Origin: Enoplolaimus lenunculus
Lineage: Eukaryota; Nematoda; Enoplea; Enoplida; Thoracostomopsidae
Assembly: GCA_030248215.1 (NCBI GenBank)
Contig: JASANG010000678.1
Coordinates: 62,001 to 126,000, forward strand
Direction: 5' to 3'
DNA: 64,000 nucleotides
The notes under the pieces are model-generated. The model worked only from the letters and a program-made list of their open reading frames with translations, was not told the origin of the DNA and ran no database searches. Made by a program: the position numbers and the translations under genes. Shown here in pieces: positions 1-12,500 of the stretch (the first letter of the stretch is position 1; each line of letters starts with the position of its first letter).

Positions 1-1818
1 ACAATCGCTACACACAACAAAAAACAAAAACAATCGCTACACACAACAACGCGTGAGAAAATACTTACACTATACCACTAAAGCAATGTCGGTTCAGTTA
101 ATAGGAAAACATCAACAACTGGCGTGTGGAAGTGAAACGTACAGGACATCCTAGTTTTAATTTAATCAAAAATTAAATTTTTGCAAAACCACTGAGGGCG
201 CATAGCCCCCTTGGCTCCTTCCGCCTACGCCCTTGAACTCAGGGTAGAATGGGCCCCCAAAATTTCGGGGAACTGGCTTTTGCGATGATCAAAATATTTT
301 CAAATTTTTTGGTTCAAAATGTTATTCTAATGGGAGTATGAGGGACAGCTGCCATTGTTTTGCTCTGGTCTTTTTCTGCACTTTAATTAAGATTTAATTC
401 TATTCATTGACGTACGATAATTAATGGGCACGGACTGCTATTCATTAGGGCTCAAAATATTTTGACTAACTATTATTTCCGACTCTTATTTGGTGCGTTA
501 CAGTTAGGCCAAGCCTAAGCAGAAAAATTATCGTAAATGCGTGAGTTTGTTATATTAAAGTCCTGCGAAAAAATGGTTCGCCCCTTAAAGTAACATTGGC
601 CAGACTGTGGATATTTATAAAACAAATGAAAGCCCGAACTTGTATTTTTTAGAAATTCAGCTCAAAATAATTTTTAAGTTTTCATTTTTATGTGGCTAAA
701 CAGATCCCATTATGTTTAATCGATTTTCATAAACCTCCGATGAAGAACTGACCCGTAAAACGCTGCCTCAGACGATCTGATGGATCACCCCATAATCTAC
801 TGCAAAATTTTTTGTTGAAAGCCTAAATCGAAAACCTCGCTAGCTAAGTTTCCGTTTCTAAATCACCCGTTAAAACCTTTGAAGAAAAATGACCACATGA
901 ACGCGCAACAGCGCACATTCCGGCCGATTTTTTTATTACTCTAATTTGCATAACAACTTTTTAAAGCTTAAAAAGTCAAGAACGAAAGATTATCTAGCAA
1001 TAGCGGATGTAGAAACTTCTGACGGGGAGCATGAGATATGCTGACCTGAAAAACGTTTGTGTGTGAAGCGAGAAACCAAACGCAACTTTAGTACTAAATC
1101 TTTAATGCAAACTTGGGATTTTGATCCGTGTTGTGTAGACAAGGCCTGCACGAGCCCTCTGTCAGAGTCCTTTCTGGCTATGAAACACTTCGGATTCAAA
1201 AACGGTTTTATACATAGCACAGAACAAGCCAGCAGCTAATGAGCTTATTTCAACGCAAGATACTTTTTAAACTCAAATGGAAGTTCGAAAAAGCAAGTCG
1301 TTACTTTTTCTTCGAGCAGTCGCGTGTTCTTGTTTTTTAGTTGAAAAAAGACCTGGTTTATTTAGTTGCTTGGCAATTTTCTCTTTCAATGCTGCCAGGA
1401 TCCATGTTCTCAAATGTGCGTAGATAATACCACCAGTTAGCGACACGTTTTTCAACAGACCGCTTCCTGCAATTATGCAGATTACAAAATTGGTACAGAA
1501 GTAGGATAGACCAAGTGCAAAAATGCGAGCGCTTAATTTTCAACTTCGCCATTTAACTGGTTGAAAGGTTACAAGACCTACAATCATAGGTGCTACGCAC
1601 ATTTGAGAATACGGGCCTATGTTTTAGCTCGAACCAGTTTTGCCCGATGAAAACAAATATATAATTAACATATGCAGTGGAACTTTTAAAAATATGAATA
1701 AAAATACAGATGCCCGTATTTTTTCTAGTTTTCCAATTTTGCAACAAACATTAACGAAGCACCTATAAATTGAGGAAGATTCAAGAATAACTTTGTCGAA
1801 TTTTTAATAGCCTCCTGA

Positions 1819-2102
1819 AACGAGCTATTGGCTCGTATAATCTTTATAAATTAAAAACAATGCACAGAATTTCGCCAAAACCAAAAACGAGTAACATCGA
1901 AATTACAGACTTTTCGGTTTGTTAATAATCAAATATTTCAAAACTGACTTCAAGTTGTTCAACCTTTGACGGTTGCAGTATGCTGAAGCGAGCAATGGGC
2001 CTGTGTAATCTTTAAAATTTAAAAACAATGCAAAGAATTTTACGGAAACCTAAAACAGATAACATGGAACTTACAAACATTTCGTTTTGTCAATTAAAAT
2101 AT
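1819..2102. repeat. Diverged direct duplication
   Basis: Two copies of about 115-120 bp lie about 170 bp apart (near 1819-1940 and 1989-2102). Each starts with CGAGC, runs through TAATCTTTA...AAAACAATGCA and ends near AATATTT. They differ at many positions. No flanking signature shows the mechanism. Confidence 0.55.
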
Positions 2103-2379
2103 TTAATTTCGATTATTTTGTATTACATTTAATAATAGAAATTGTGCATCACGCAGGGCCGGCGTTTGTTATTTTGTACATGAAACAGAAAAAATTCAAA
2201 ATTGTTTTGCGAGCGTTCTTTTCTCGGAAACCTATTTCTTGCATGATTCAGAGAAAACACAATTTGTTAGGAAATTATGTATGCCGGTTTTCAAGCGTGT
2301 TTACCAAATACTTCGAAAGGCAAAGATTACCAAATACCGCAAAAGGCAGAACATTTTTTGAACTCGTGTCATGATAGTA

Positions 2380-2598
2380 CACTGCAAAAAAGGTGAGTCA
2401 AATTGACTCTCTCCGAAATAGGATTTTCCGCACTACACAAACTGAGTCAAAATTTGACTCCGCCGGAGTTAAATTCGACTTAATGAGTCGCTCAGTGAGT
2501 CAAATTTGACTCTGGCGGAGTCGAATTTTGAGTCAGTTTGCAAGTCCGGAACAGCCTATTTCGGGGAGAGTCAATTTGACTCACCATTTTTTGCAGTG
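2380..2598. mobile_element. 219-bp foldback MITE with TA duplication
   Basis: The element starts CACTGCAAAAAAGGTGAGTC and ends with the inverse, GACTCACC...TTTTTTGCAGTG. It is flanked by TA on both sides (2378-2379 and 2599-2600). Nearly the whole element is one inverted repeat, with the internal motif GAGTCAAATTTGACTC recurring. A TA duplication is typical of Tc1/mariner-type MITEs, but the superfamily is inferred. It encodes nothing. Confidence 0.75.
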
Positions 2599-4284
2599 TA
2601 CATTAACTTAATTCTGAAACCGATATCTGTTTGGTAAAATTTATTTTAAATGCATAACCCCCCCGGCCTTTTCCGCCCCTTCCTGGTTCTTGAGACCCAG
2701 ATAGAGCGAACTGGGAGGTTGTTAGCCGCGCCTCCAAATTTTAATATCTTCAGTGCATGGCCCTTAATTCCTTAAATACCGTCGTCCGTCACCTTATGCG
2801 AGCTACATATGGTATGAACGAATCTATTTCATTGATAGACTAACGGGTCTTATAAGATTTAAGGACCACGTACCAGGGTTTACTTAGACGGCAGATAAAC
2901 CAAGAACAGTTTATTCAGACCAAAATGGTGAGGTTAATTGTGTTTGGTCAGCTTTCGAGAGACAACAAAGCAATTAGGGTTAAATTTAGAACGACTGGGC
3001 GCACACGGCTTGCGATTCGCATTTAATTTAATCAACAGTGGACCGATGCTTTTACATGCCATATATATGGCATCAGTCTTCACACAGTAATATTATATAT
3101 TTAGTGTTTATTGTTGTAGAATATTGCTGCACCTGATGCTATTGAATTGTGGTCCCTCGCAAAGATTAGGGGCGGCACAATATTCCGCGGACTGGTATAA
3201 AGTAAGCTTAAGAATTAGACTAGTTTTATGCTTAGGCTTAAACTTAGGTATAAGCTCATTACGCTTAAGCGTAGGCTTAGTCTTAGGAATATGCTTAAGC
3301 TAGTGTTCCGTCCCTGTTCTATACGTTGGCCGAATTTTGTGTAGATTAAATTTATGATGCAACTCTGTCACTGAACCACAAACCTAATTTTGTTTCATAT
3401 GGCTTGTAACTGTGTAGCGTTTAAGATCCAAGCATTCATTAATATTCTTTACTTTTTGTCTGGTTGGAATCAAGCGATCAAATAAACATCTTCGAGCAGA
3501 CACAAAACTAAAGCTTTCATCGGGAAACTTCAATTTTCAATTCATGTCACAAGCTTTCAGCTCGCTTCACTCTCGTAAACGTACTGTAACTCTTGGTTGC
3601 TTGGACCCTCTCAATTGAAAAATGTGGCAATGCGCCTATTTGTTCCAACAATTTGAAAACTATTTCAACAGAGAAAGGAAGCTTCCCTTGGTTTTTTTAT
3701 TTTTCGTATAATACTTAAATGGTATCTCGACAATTGGTCGCCCGACAACTCGTCGACCGACCACTTGTAATGCGAAATGTCTTCATCTAGTCACCGATTC
3801 TTCGCCCGTTATTGTTCTTATGCTAATAGGCTCATGCTTAGTATTACGCTTAGGATTTTGTTTAGATTTATTCACCGTCTGGGACACTGTTGGACGACCA
3901 GTTGTCGGTCGACCAACTATCGTAGATTATAATTAAGTACATTTAGCGCTGTAAAATATCTGACGAATGCATCAGGTTCTACCACCTGCGCTTCCAACCC
4001 TAAGAATTCGTATTTTAAGCGCATGTGAAACAAAACAAGCGACCAACACACACAACCCTAGTGTTAGTGAAGACTGAAGACACTGATCAAATTCCAAAGG
4101 AATTGCCACCATTACCTGATTTCTATCTCCAACTATGATCGCCTTGAGTTTAAGCCTCGCGTTTTGATACCCTAGAAAGTAACAGCTCAAAACACAATTT
4201 TATTTTGTTACTCAAAATGCGAAGCGCCTAATAGTATAATATGTTACTCAAACTTGAGTGCCAGATATTTCGCTTTGTTTTCAG

Positions 4285-7200
4285 GAAAATAAAACTCGAT
4301 CCATAAACTTTACTATCAATTCCAACAACAACCAAGCGAGACGACGACGATCACGTCTGCGATACCATACAACAACGGACATGGCCTATGATGGGCGTCG
4401 CGCATCAGCTGTCGAGCCGCGTCGCTCTGCAAATGCTCACAACTACAGAACCAACGCTGAACAATCAAATATCGCACGTCAATTGCAGTCTAGACATATG
4501 TCGTGGTTTAAGTATACCGATTTGACTGCACCGCGTATTGTTTACCGGAGACATAGATCTTATACAGGTTGGCGAGTTTGCTAACCACTCCGTTATTGAA
4601 CAATCGATAACGATCAACGTAAAACTGGGGGACAGCACCGGCAAAAACCAGCTCCGGTTCCGATAGAATATTCGCCTGCCGGTGCTTACGACAGTCTTGC
4701 TTAATACTGAAATTTCTCGTTTTTAATACAGGTTGTGACATTCGGCTAGTTTGTCGGTAAATTTGAGAAAATTTTCAATGTAATATTGTGGAAATTTCAC
4801 AAAAAAAGTTCAAGAATTCTCGAAAACGCATTTGGCCATGGTCCCTTGAGGGGGAACTGTTTTTTTGCAGTCCATAATATGGTAACGTTTAGGCTTTGGA
4901 TAAACTTTTTGCTCAGGCTTAGGCTTATGCTTAACACTGAGGCTTAGACTTAGACGTAGCAATGCTGTTATGCCGTTCAGAGTAACATTGGTCATGCATT
5001 TTATGCGTAATTGTTAAAATGAACGTTTAACACAATTCCAGCAACGTCATTTGGTCGTCTCGATATTAAGTGCCAATATATCAGTCATTTTTCAATGCTG
5101 ACCTAAACCAACGTAAATTTCTGGGTAAATACTGTTGCCTATGGCTAATACTAAAACTTTATTTATTGAAGTTATCGATTCTAAACAAGCTTTATCCTTT
5201 TTCTTAATATTGTACCTAATTCCTAGCTTTGCCCAATTCTGATTAAGACTATTTCGACAAGCTTAGCTACTCGATTTATTTTGAGCTCTAGGCCCGCATT
5301 CTCAAACGTGTATAGCAATTATCATCAGTTTTTTCAAACTCACTAACTATTGCAGCTGTTGAACTCAAAATTGGTACATGTACAGAGGAAATCATATGAA
5401 AAAATATGCTAAATTTTGAGCCTCAGAGTTCACTGGTGCGAAAGTTACAAGACCTATCGTTAACTGGTGATAGGTGCTACACAGATTTGAGAATATGGGC
5501 CCTAATCCCAGTTTTAGCTTTAGTACTTAATAGATTCATACTGTTAGCTTCAGGTTTGTTCAGAACACTTGATTACTGCTAAACCTCACGTTTTCAGATA
5601 GAAAAAATAAAATTTGACTTGTCTTTTTAAGATTCAAGAAGTTCCATCACACAACCAAATGAACTTTCACATCATCGTTACAGTACTACCGGCTCCGTTG
5701 ACTGTTCCAGCGATGAACAGTGCAATCAAATATCGAGATTCATAGCCAGCAGCCCCGTAGAGAGGAAAGAACTCAGCGAACGTCTTAAAAATTTGAAATT
5801 AAAATCAATATTTGACGGCAAAGATCAAACGGATCACTCTGAACAATTCAGTTCTGACGAAACACAAACAAGCAGTTGCGATCGTTCCACGGCAGCTTAC
5901 AGCTGTAATAAGCAATTAACGCAATTAAAGAATGGTGGAATTAATAGTTGTCGCAATCAACTATCGCTGAGCGAAGACGTGTCAGCTACTGAAAAGGGTG
6001 TTGTACAAAACGAGGTAAGAGCTAGAAACTTTGTTGGTAATAACTAAGAAACTTACTCAAGCACTGGATTTTTATGAAAAATCTAAAATTTAAACATTTG
6101 TTTCAGGTGTGTCATTTTTCACTAAGATAACCGTCTGTGCGTTTTTAATCGTGTACTGTAGTGACCCGAATAAGAGGGGACTGATATTTATTTGGCCTCT
6201 CCAGAGGGTACCCCTCCTAGTTATTCGGTTATGGACTGTTATTTATTTTTAACCCACGCTCCGCCGCCCTTCGTTACTGATATGTATCCGGTACTGCAAC
6301 TATCCGTTAAATGAAACGTTTATTTGTCTTGTGTCAATAGCTTGAGCGATAATACAAGTTTATACTTAGGAATGTACTTTCAAAATTTAAGTACGCTTTA
6401 AAGTTTTGAACTCAAATTATTTCGTCCTGGAGTATTTATGCGTACTATTGGGGTTAATTGACATTTATGGACTCTAACTATGGTTTAGGGATTCTATCCG
6501 CTTACGGACTCTTATTAGGGATACGGACTCCTATTGATCCGGACTCAAAATGGGGACCGCCTCCACTTATTACCCCCCTCTTATTCGGGTCAATACAGTA
6601 GGACAAAAAGTGATGCGGCTTGGCATTTGAGGTCCTTCTCTCCAACACAGCCTGTGAGATGGAGCTCCTGTACAAGGTTCATTAGAAAATTGAGCGAGAA
6701 GACAAATCAGCGTGAATATACAACACGATCCATAGTTCGAGTTTCAATATTTGCATTTCAGGTCAAAAATAACTCACAACCAAGCAGTTCAACGCAACAC
6801 TTCAACTCGGCGGCTAACGAAACTTGTGAGTCAATTGAATATTCACCCTTATTTAAACAAAATGGAATAGGATTTAAAACATCATCCACACTGCGGACCG
6901 CACAAATTCGCGATTGGTTTGAAAACTACGATCATCTCTGTCCGGCAACCAATTTATTCCTCTGTTCTAAAAGTTCAGCTTCTTCTGGTCGTACTTTGAG
7001 CACACTAGCGAAATCGAAAACCGCCAAAAACCATGATAGGGAACGTACAAAACTAGAGCGCCAGCCAGGATCCGGTGGAGAAGTGCCACAAACTCAGGAC
7101 CCTCGGACAGGTAGGAAACTTAAACAAAACCCAAGATCACCCAATGGATATATGCCATTAGATGACGAGTTTTGGTATGGGCTAGGATTTAATCAACTAC

Positions 7201-7856
7201 CTCTATCAGAGGTAACAGAGACAAATCTAGCTTCAAGCACCACTGAGAGTATTAACCAACATTGCCGATCCAAAGAAACTCCAACCACTGGCCGCATTTC
7301 ACTGCTTATTCAATCGCGAGCCCAGGGCGGTTCAAAGCTACATGGCCCAAGACGAGGCATTTTGCTGCGTCACCCGGACACTAAACGGCTAACTGGTCAC
7401 AAAAGCGGCCAAAAAATTCTCGATTTGATCACATCTCCGAATCAAAACGACCATCAAAAACAGACGGTTCACGAAAAGTATACACCAAACCGAAATATGC
7501 CGTCGCGGCATCCTACATTATTGGTCGAACAATCCCGACTAAACACATGCAAACAAACTGCTGGAAATCAAAGAGGAATCACTGCAAAATCCGCAATTGT
7601 TGAATGGAATCCACAACAAGGCAAACGCTCCAATCCAACAACAAAAATCGATCGCCAAATCAAATCAGAAGGATTTGTCAATGGAAGCTTTGAGCACGAC
7701 GTTTCATTGAGAAATCTTTCAGATCTCTGCAAAACCGCAGAAGAGACGCCAAATAGTGAGCTAAATTCAGATAGCGTAACGTTTTGTCCGCCGCCTGAAC
7801 ATGTTCATCGATCTCTATGGAACTTTAGAACCCGAGGATATAGGCCTCTTTTTTAA
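4285..7856 (+). CDS. Low-complexity protein of unknown function, 3' part (3 exons)
   Basis: Not recognised. Three exons fit one reading frame: 4285-4567 (acceptor TTTTCAG, donor GTTGGC, ends phase 1), 5632-6014 (donor GTAAGA, phase 0) and 6762-7856 (acceptor CATTTCAG, to a TAA stop). Together they encode 586 residues, missing the N-terminus. The first exon is rich in Arg and Asn with a short ordered-looking stretch (MSWFKYTDLTAPRIVYRRHR). The rest is rich in Ser, Thr, Asn, Gln and Lys, as in disordered proteins, broken by aromatic patches such as IRDWFENYDHL and DDEFWYGLGF. It ends SLWNFRTRGYRPLF. No transmembrane segment or catalytic motif is seen. The second intron holds a complete 443-bp MITE; reading open through it upstream of 6762 is judged accidental. 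The exon chain is inferred from phase agreement. Confidence 0.6.
5289..5504. mobile_element. Long-inverted-repeat MITE, family ending TAGGGCCC
   Basis: The left end TAGGCCCGCATTCTCAAA is mirrored at the right end, where the inverse reads TAGGGCCCATATTCTCAAA. The similarity continues inward through CACCTATCACCAGTT for about 40 bp. Related copies or pieces lie near 1405-1622, 37710-37770, 44888-45121 and 59345-59571. It sits in an intron of the unknown gene at 4285-7856. Boundaries are good to a few bases; no coding. Confidence 0.65.
6156..6598 (+). mobile_element. 443-bp MITE with TA duplication, intact copy
   Basis: The left end CTGTAGTGACCCGAATAAG and the inverse of the right end CTGTATTGACCCGAATAAG match over about 25 bp. 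TA flanks it on both sides (6154-6155, 6599-6600). The interior carries GGCCTCTCCAGAGGG. Diverged or partial copies occur near 10441-10845, 17039-17185, 38216-38965, 46968-47140, 56800-57078, 59806-60125, 61457-61720, 62470-62640 and 63100-63370. Tc1/mariner-like mobilisation is inferred from TA. It lies in the last intron of the unknown gene ending at 7856. Confidence 0.8.
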
Positions 7857-8801
7857 AAAAGTCTGGTTTCTTATGCGACAATTAAATTTGCCCGAGTAAT
7901 TGAAACATGTACTACAGAAAGTAGCTATTTAAACCAAGTCGTATGACATGAAAAACTCCAAATATACACCGTGCTTATATAGCGATGGTGTCAAACGGGT
8001 TTTCTATTTGAATATAAGTCATCTGCAGGAAAAAGAAAATTTTAGTATAAATTAAAAAATCAGCCCTTTGAGTATACGACAGCAGGACATATCATATTCT
8101 AAAGTTCAACTTCAAGAGCACGGTACCAAAATAAGTAAGCTGTGAAACGTCCTATGTCTAATACCGATTTAGTATTAAAACAAGACGCTAGAAAACAAAT
8201 TTTGACTCAGATGACGTAACATATTTTTGCATCTTTGATTTGACAACTAGCTCAAAACAAAACAAAAATACTAAAAATTTATTGATAAAATAAATAAAAA
8301 ACACTCTGCTAATCAGCAAAATACTTATGTGATTGAAATATTACATGTTTTCAAATGATATATGGTTAAAATGGTAAAATTTTGCTACCGAATGGGTATA
8401 GAACAGGGTGCAACCGGAAATAAAAAATACCGGAGCCGGAGCCGGAGGTCAACGAAACTTGCCGGAGCCGGAGCCGGAACCGGAGTTGAGGCGAAATTAG
8501 ATAGAAACGATAATGGTTAACTAGTTAATTTTAGACAATAGCTGCAAAATGTGTTTGGTTTTAATTTTATGCGAATTTTCGGAAATTCTTTCCTGAAACT
8601 TGTGACAAAAAACGAAACGTGTTCAAACAGATAAATTTTACAAAATTATGCAAAATTTTACTACCGAAATTGCCGGAACCTCCGGCAAAAATTTTACCGG
8701 AGCCGGAGGCCGATTTTCTGCCGGAGCCGGAGACAGACCTCCGGTTGTACCCTGGTATAGAACTAATATACGTTCTCAACCAAACCAGTATGATATAATT
8801 T
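7857..8801. other. Convergent intergenic stretch with a hAT-like MITE
   Basis: This lies between two convergent genes. Apart from the hAT-like element at 8404-8754, I see only AT-rich sequence with no supported exon. Confidence 0.6.
8404..8754 (+). mobile_element. hAT-like MITE (CAGGGTGCAACCGG family), complete
   Basis: The ends are CAGGGTGCAACCGG and, inverted, CAGGGTACAACCGG. The element is flanked by a perfect 8-bp duplication GTATAGAA (8396-8403 and 8755-8762). Eight-base duplications and CAGGG-type ends are the hAT signature. Both ends are rich in CCGGAGCCGGAG-type repeats; the middle is AT-rich and non-coding. It is 351 bp, the same length as the copy at 40191. Confidence 0.9.
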
Positions 8802-10205
8802 TTAAACAGCTTGAAGTTCATGCATTTTTTGAATAGCAGCTCCAAAATTGACCAAATCATTCTCAAGTGAACACAGCGCCGCAGCTTTGCATAACACATC
8901 GTGGTGTGGCATTTCCGCCGCGATATCTTTACAAACCTGAACCAGCTTAAACACATGCGTTTCATAATCATACTTCAATGCTTTCGCTACAATAGATTCC
9001 CACGTTTCTTTCGAAGCCCGTTCCATTTCTGCTGTATTCGGTGCAACAACAGGAGTTCCTTGAGCAATATATACCGCCAGCGCAAAAATCGCCATGGTCT
9101 GTAACGCTGCAAGTTGATCTTTCCGGTCTTTGAGTTGCGAAACAATTTGTTTGAGTGACCACGCAGCAGTGACCCCGTGCAGTAGAAAGAAATCGTTTCT
9201 GGTTTCGGCCATCGCATACACTGCAATCGCAAGTGCTACTAGTTCGCTTGCTAAAGCTTTTACGTCGTCAGCTTTTCCGACTGCAAAATTCATCTGATTT
9301 GCGTACCACTGTAACTCTCGACAGCGTTCACCTTCTGTAGTTGCGTTAATGAATCTGCCAAACGCACTTCTGCCACGGATGCCCAAGCTTATAATTTTCG
9401 GATCACAACGAAGTACTTCAAGGACGGCTAACGGAGCGAGACTGCCTTGGCCAATGGGAACCTGGAATGAAAACGCAGAATCTGCTAATACCTTCTCGCA
9501 ACATATTAAACACCTTCGAGTCAATATAACCCACTGCGTGCAACAATGAGCTGAAAACTTTAATTCTAACGCTTTACAGCTTTTCACTTTGGGGTTTTTT
9601 CAACCTAGACAAATTTTTTGCACACGTAGTCGATCTAAAATTCTGACAATTTTGAACTTAATAACAAAACAGAAAATGAATACAGTAATCAGTGACTGAA
9701 GCAAACCTACCGCTAGTTCTTCACGAGTCAATTCAATATTCGGATTGCCTCCATAATGCATCCAAGCCAAACCTTCTACCACAGTTTGGTCCGATCCGGC
9801 CGCGAGGCCATATCCCATTTGAATTAAACCATGAAACGTATCCGCATGCAGCGACCTCACCAGTTTTGGAAATTCAGCATTCAACAAACTGCTTAAATTA
9901 TTCGAATGAATAATATTCAATTTCTTATTGTAAAATTCCAAAAAATCATAATAACAGGTAGTAGTTAGCTCGCCAGAGTTTTCCAGCCGTTGCGGATTAT
10001 CTCGAGCACCGTACGACGCTGGTCGTTGAATTTTAGCTTCAATCTCCACTGCACGGTCGAGTCGTTGTTTGTTTGCACCCAGTGCACTGACTGCAACAAT
10101 GCAATGTGCAATGTGATTGGCGAAATTTCTATCATTAAATCGAATGTAATACTTTTGCATTGAATTTGCTGCTAAAAGTGCTCGGATTTCCTGCGCTGTT
10201 GCCAT
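8802..10205 (-). CDS. Questin oxidase-like protein (DUF4243), 2 exons
   Basis: Exon 1 is 9711-10205 (ATG at 10205, donor GTAGGT) and exon 2 is 8802-9461 (acceptor TTTTCATTCCAG), joined in phase 0 across a 249-bp intron to give 384 residues, close to the family's usual size. The N-terminal half has NHIAHCIVAVSALGANKQRL and a HGLIQMGYGLA block; the C-terminal half has the DFFLLHGVTAAWSL block. These are hallmarks of the questin oxidase family, whose fungal founder opens an anthraquinone ring in geodin-type polyketide synthesis. The reaction of animal homologues is unknown to me, so no substrate is assigned. No signal peptide or membrane span is seen. An alternative acceptor (TTTTCAG before 9548) would keep the frame but inserts 29 Cys-rich residues unlike the family. 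Confidence 0.8.
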
Positions 10206-10429
10206 GATTTTTTTATACAGTATACGATACCCTGTATTTTTGCCCTAAATAATTTTAACGAAAATCAACTGTAAATGTATAGTTGTATATGACCCTAATA
10301 ATTTAGAAACTTGTAAGCTTACAGCTTAAGTTACCAAACCAAATCCGAAGCCAAATGATTATGAAAAGATTTTGTTAAAACGTTGATTGTACACGGTTCC
10401 AATAACGCTAGGCTGTTATATATGACCAG

Positions 10430-11092
10430 CAGGGTGGGGGCAATAAGAGAAGGTCCCCATTTTGAGTTCCAATCAATAGGAGTCCGTATCCCTAGTGACT
10501 CCGGAAGAGGACAGAGTCCCTAAAGCCTAATTAGAGTCTATGAATGTGAATTATCTCTAATTGTAGTGCATAAATGACTCAAGGACTAAATAAAGTTGAG
10601 TTCGAATCTTTAAAGCATACTTAAGTTTTGAAAGTACATTCCTGGATATAACTTAGCATTAATGTTCAAGCTTTTGATACACAACAAATAAACGTTTAAT
10701 TGCACGGATAGTTGCAATACCGGATATATGAGTAACGAAGAGCGGTGGAGGGTGGGTTAACAATAAATAACAGTCTGTAACCAAATAACAATGGCGGTAC
10801 CCTCCGGTGAGGCCAAATAAATACCAGTCTGACCCCCCTTTTAGGTTTTGCACAGTTTTGCAAAATTCAACTGTTTGGCGCATCTCGTTTTAACTTTTGG
10901 CACAATTTTGAGGAAAAAACTACCAAGAATTTGAAGCGGAAAACCCAACGATTTAACAACACATTCCAGATATCTGCTAAAATGAACAAATTAAACATCA
11001 TTTTAAAAATTTAATTTCGCCTCACCTCCGGCTTCGGCAAGTTTTGGGTGACCTCCGGCTCCGGTGCTTTTCACCAATACGGTTGCTCCCTG
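10430..11092 (-). mobile_element. hAT-like MITE carrying a nested TA-type MITE
   Basis: The outer element is flanked by a perfect 8-bp duplication ATGACCAG (10422-10429 and 11093-11100). It starts CAGGGTG and ends TTGCTCCCTG, with the family's CCTCCGGCTCCGG repeats near the right end. Most of its left part (about 10441-10845) is a reverse-oriented copy of the TA-type MITE seen at 6156, so the TA-type element entered the hAT-like one. Confidence 0.75.
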
Positions 11093-12084
11093 ATGACCAG
11101 CATAACTGGTACAAGTTTACAAGGTAGAACGTAAAAACTATAAGTTAGTTTAATACAGTTGTTGCTTTATATATTACATTTTTTAGAAAAGTCTTCGTAC
11201 GCTTCCTCTAAGTATATCTGAAGGACGAATCGTTTTTCGCGGGACTATAATAGTGGTGAGCTTAAATGTTTTAAGCTATTTTTTGGCTTACGTTTAGTTA
11301 TAGACTGATCCGCACGCTTAGATTTAAGAGTATGCTTACATATACTATTGTTAATGCGACAATCAACTATAAATAGGCCATAAGCTTCGCCCTCACTTTA
11401 ACCTAGTCAGCAGGCTACAGAAATTTCATCGTTCGGTATGTTCGGCAATAGCTATTAGTACAATTTTAAAAAAAGTTGTGAGAATTTCTTAAACAATAAG
11501 CCTAAACCAAAATTTTTGACGTCCGGCTTAGACTTTAGTCTCAGTGTTAAGCTGAGGATATTCACAAGTTTAGGTTTAGACTCAGGTTTAGGCTTAAGCT
11601 TGAGCCTAGCTTTAGGCTAAAGTTTATGTGTACGCTAAGGTTCACGCACAGTCTTGGTCCATAGGCAGACGGACGCAGGGGGGCTCAGCCACTCAGCCAC
11701 TCTGTAGCCAAATTGGCACTTTTAATTCCCCCACACTTGAGAAACTCGCTCACAATAAAATAAGCCCCCATCATGCTTAGGGTACCTTAAAATTGCGGGG
11801 AGTTCAGGGGGCGGCAGGCCTCATGAGAACCTAATTTAAAAAGTTGTCTATGTGGAGGATGTAGGTTTTAATTCATTTTCAAATAGCTAAGCCTTAAAAA
11901 TGATATCACAAACAATTTGAGCAGAGGTGTTGCCAGGATTATGAATCCGGAGGGTGGTATCCCAATTTTTTAACAAAAACTCAATATATCAATGAGCAAC
12001 GTAAAATAAAATTACGGTTTAAAGTAGAACAAACAGACAATTTCACCTCTCCCGTAGTAAACTTGGGGGTTACCAAAAGTTTTT

Positions 12085-12500
12085 CCTAAAGTCCAATTTT
12101 CACGGATAATATCCGAATTTCCTAAAATCCCAATTTCTCAAGTACTTAATAAACACAAATTCACAAAATCCCAATTTCTCGGGTAATATCCCAAATTCCC
12201 AAAATCCCGAGCGACAAAGGTTCCTCCGACAATAGCAATTTCCCGGCAGAATCACAATTTCATCTGAATTTCCCAATGTCCCAATTTCCCGGGTAATATT
12301 CCAAGTTCCCAACTACCCAAAATTCCGAGCACAAATGGTTGCGCCGGTAATCAGAGGATTCATTTCTCAAAATCCCAATATTCCGGATAATATCCCAATT
12401 TCCCAAAGTCCCGACCGAAAACGGTTGCGCCTAAAATCGGTATTTTCCAGCAGAATTCCAATTTCCAAATATACCAATTTCCCAAAATATCAATTTCTTT
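12085..12500. repeat. Degenerate short tandem repeat (TCCCAATTTCCC type)
   Basis: About 400 bp consists of imperfect repeats of roughly 25-40 bp built around CCCAATTTCCCGGGTAATATCC and CAAAATCCC. It abuts a diverged hAT-like copy whose right end (CCTCCGGTCGCACACTGCC) is at about 12787, so the array may be an expansion inside that element. Confidence 0.6.

Larger units (their letters stand above)
1..4284. other. Gene-free stretch, repeats only recognised
   Basis: No coding exon could be supported here. The stretch holds a copy of the long-inverted-repeat MITE near 1405-1622, a diverged direct duplication near 1819-2102, a 219-bp foldback at 2380-2598, TTAGGC-motif repeats near 500-600 and 3190-3325, and an inverted-repeat element near 3719-3930 whose arms carry GTCGACCGACAAC-like sequence. 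The first exon or exons of the gene that continues at 4285 probably lie in this stretch or to its left, because the exon at 4285 opens with an acceptor in phase 0 and has no convincing ATG. Confidence 0.6.

Noticed and set aside
6534-6761. Open frame upstream of the last exon of the unknown gene
   Set aside because: It runs through the right end of a TA-type MITE and the intron acceptor; the exon most likely starts at 6762.
9432-9461. A 30-bp intron in the questin-oxidase-like gene
   Set aside because: It was suggested by an alternative frame (LLHAVGYID...), but one ordinary 249-bp intron joins the conserved parts in frame with strong splice sites.
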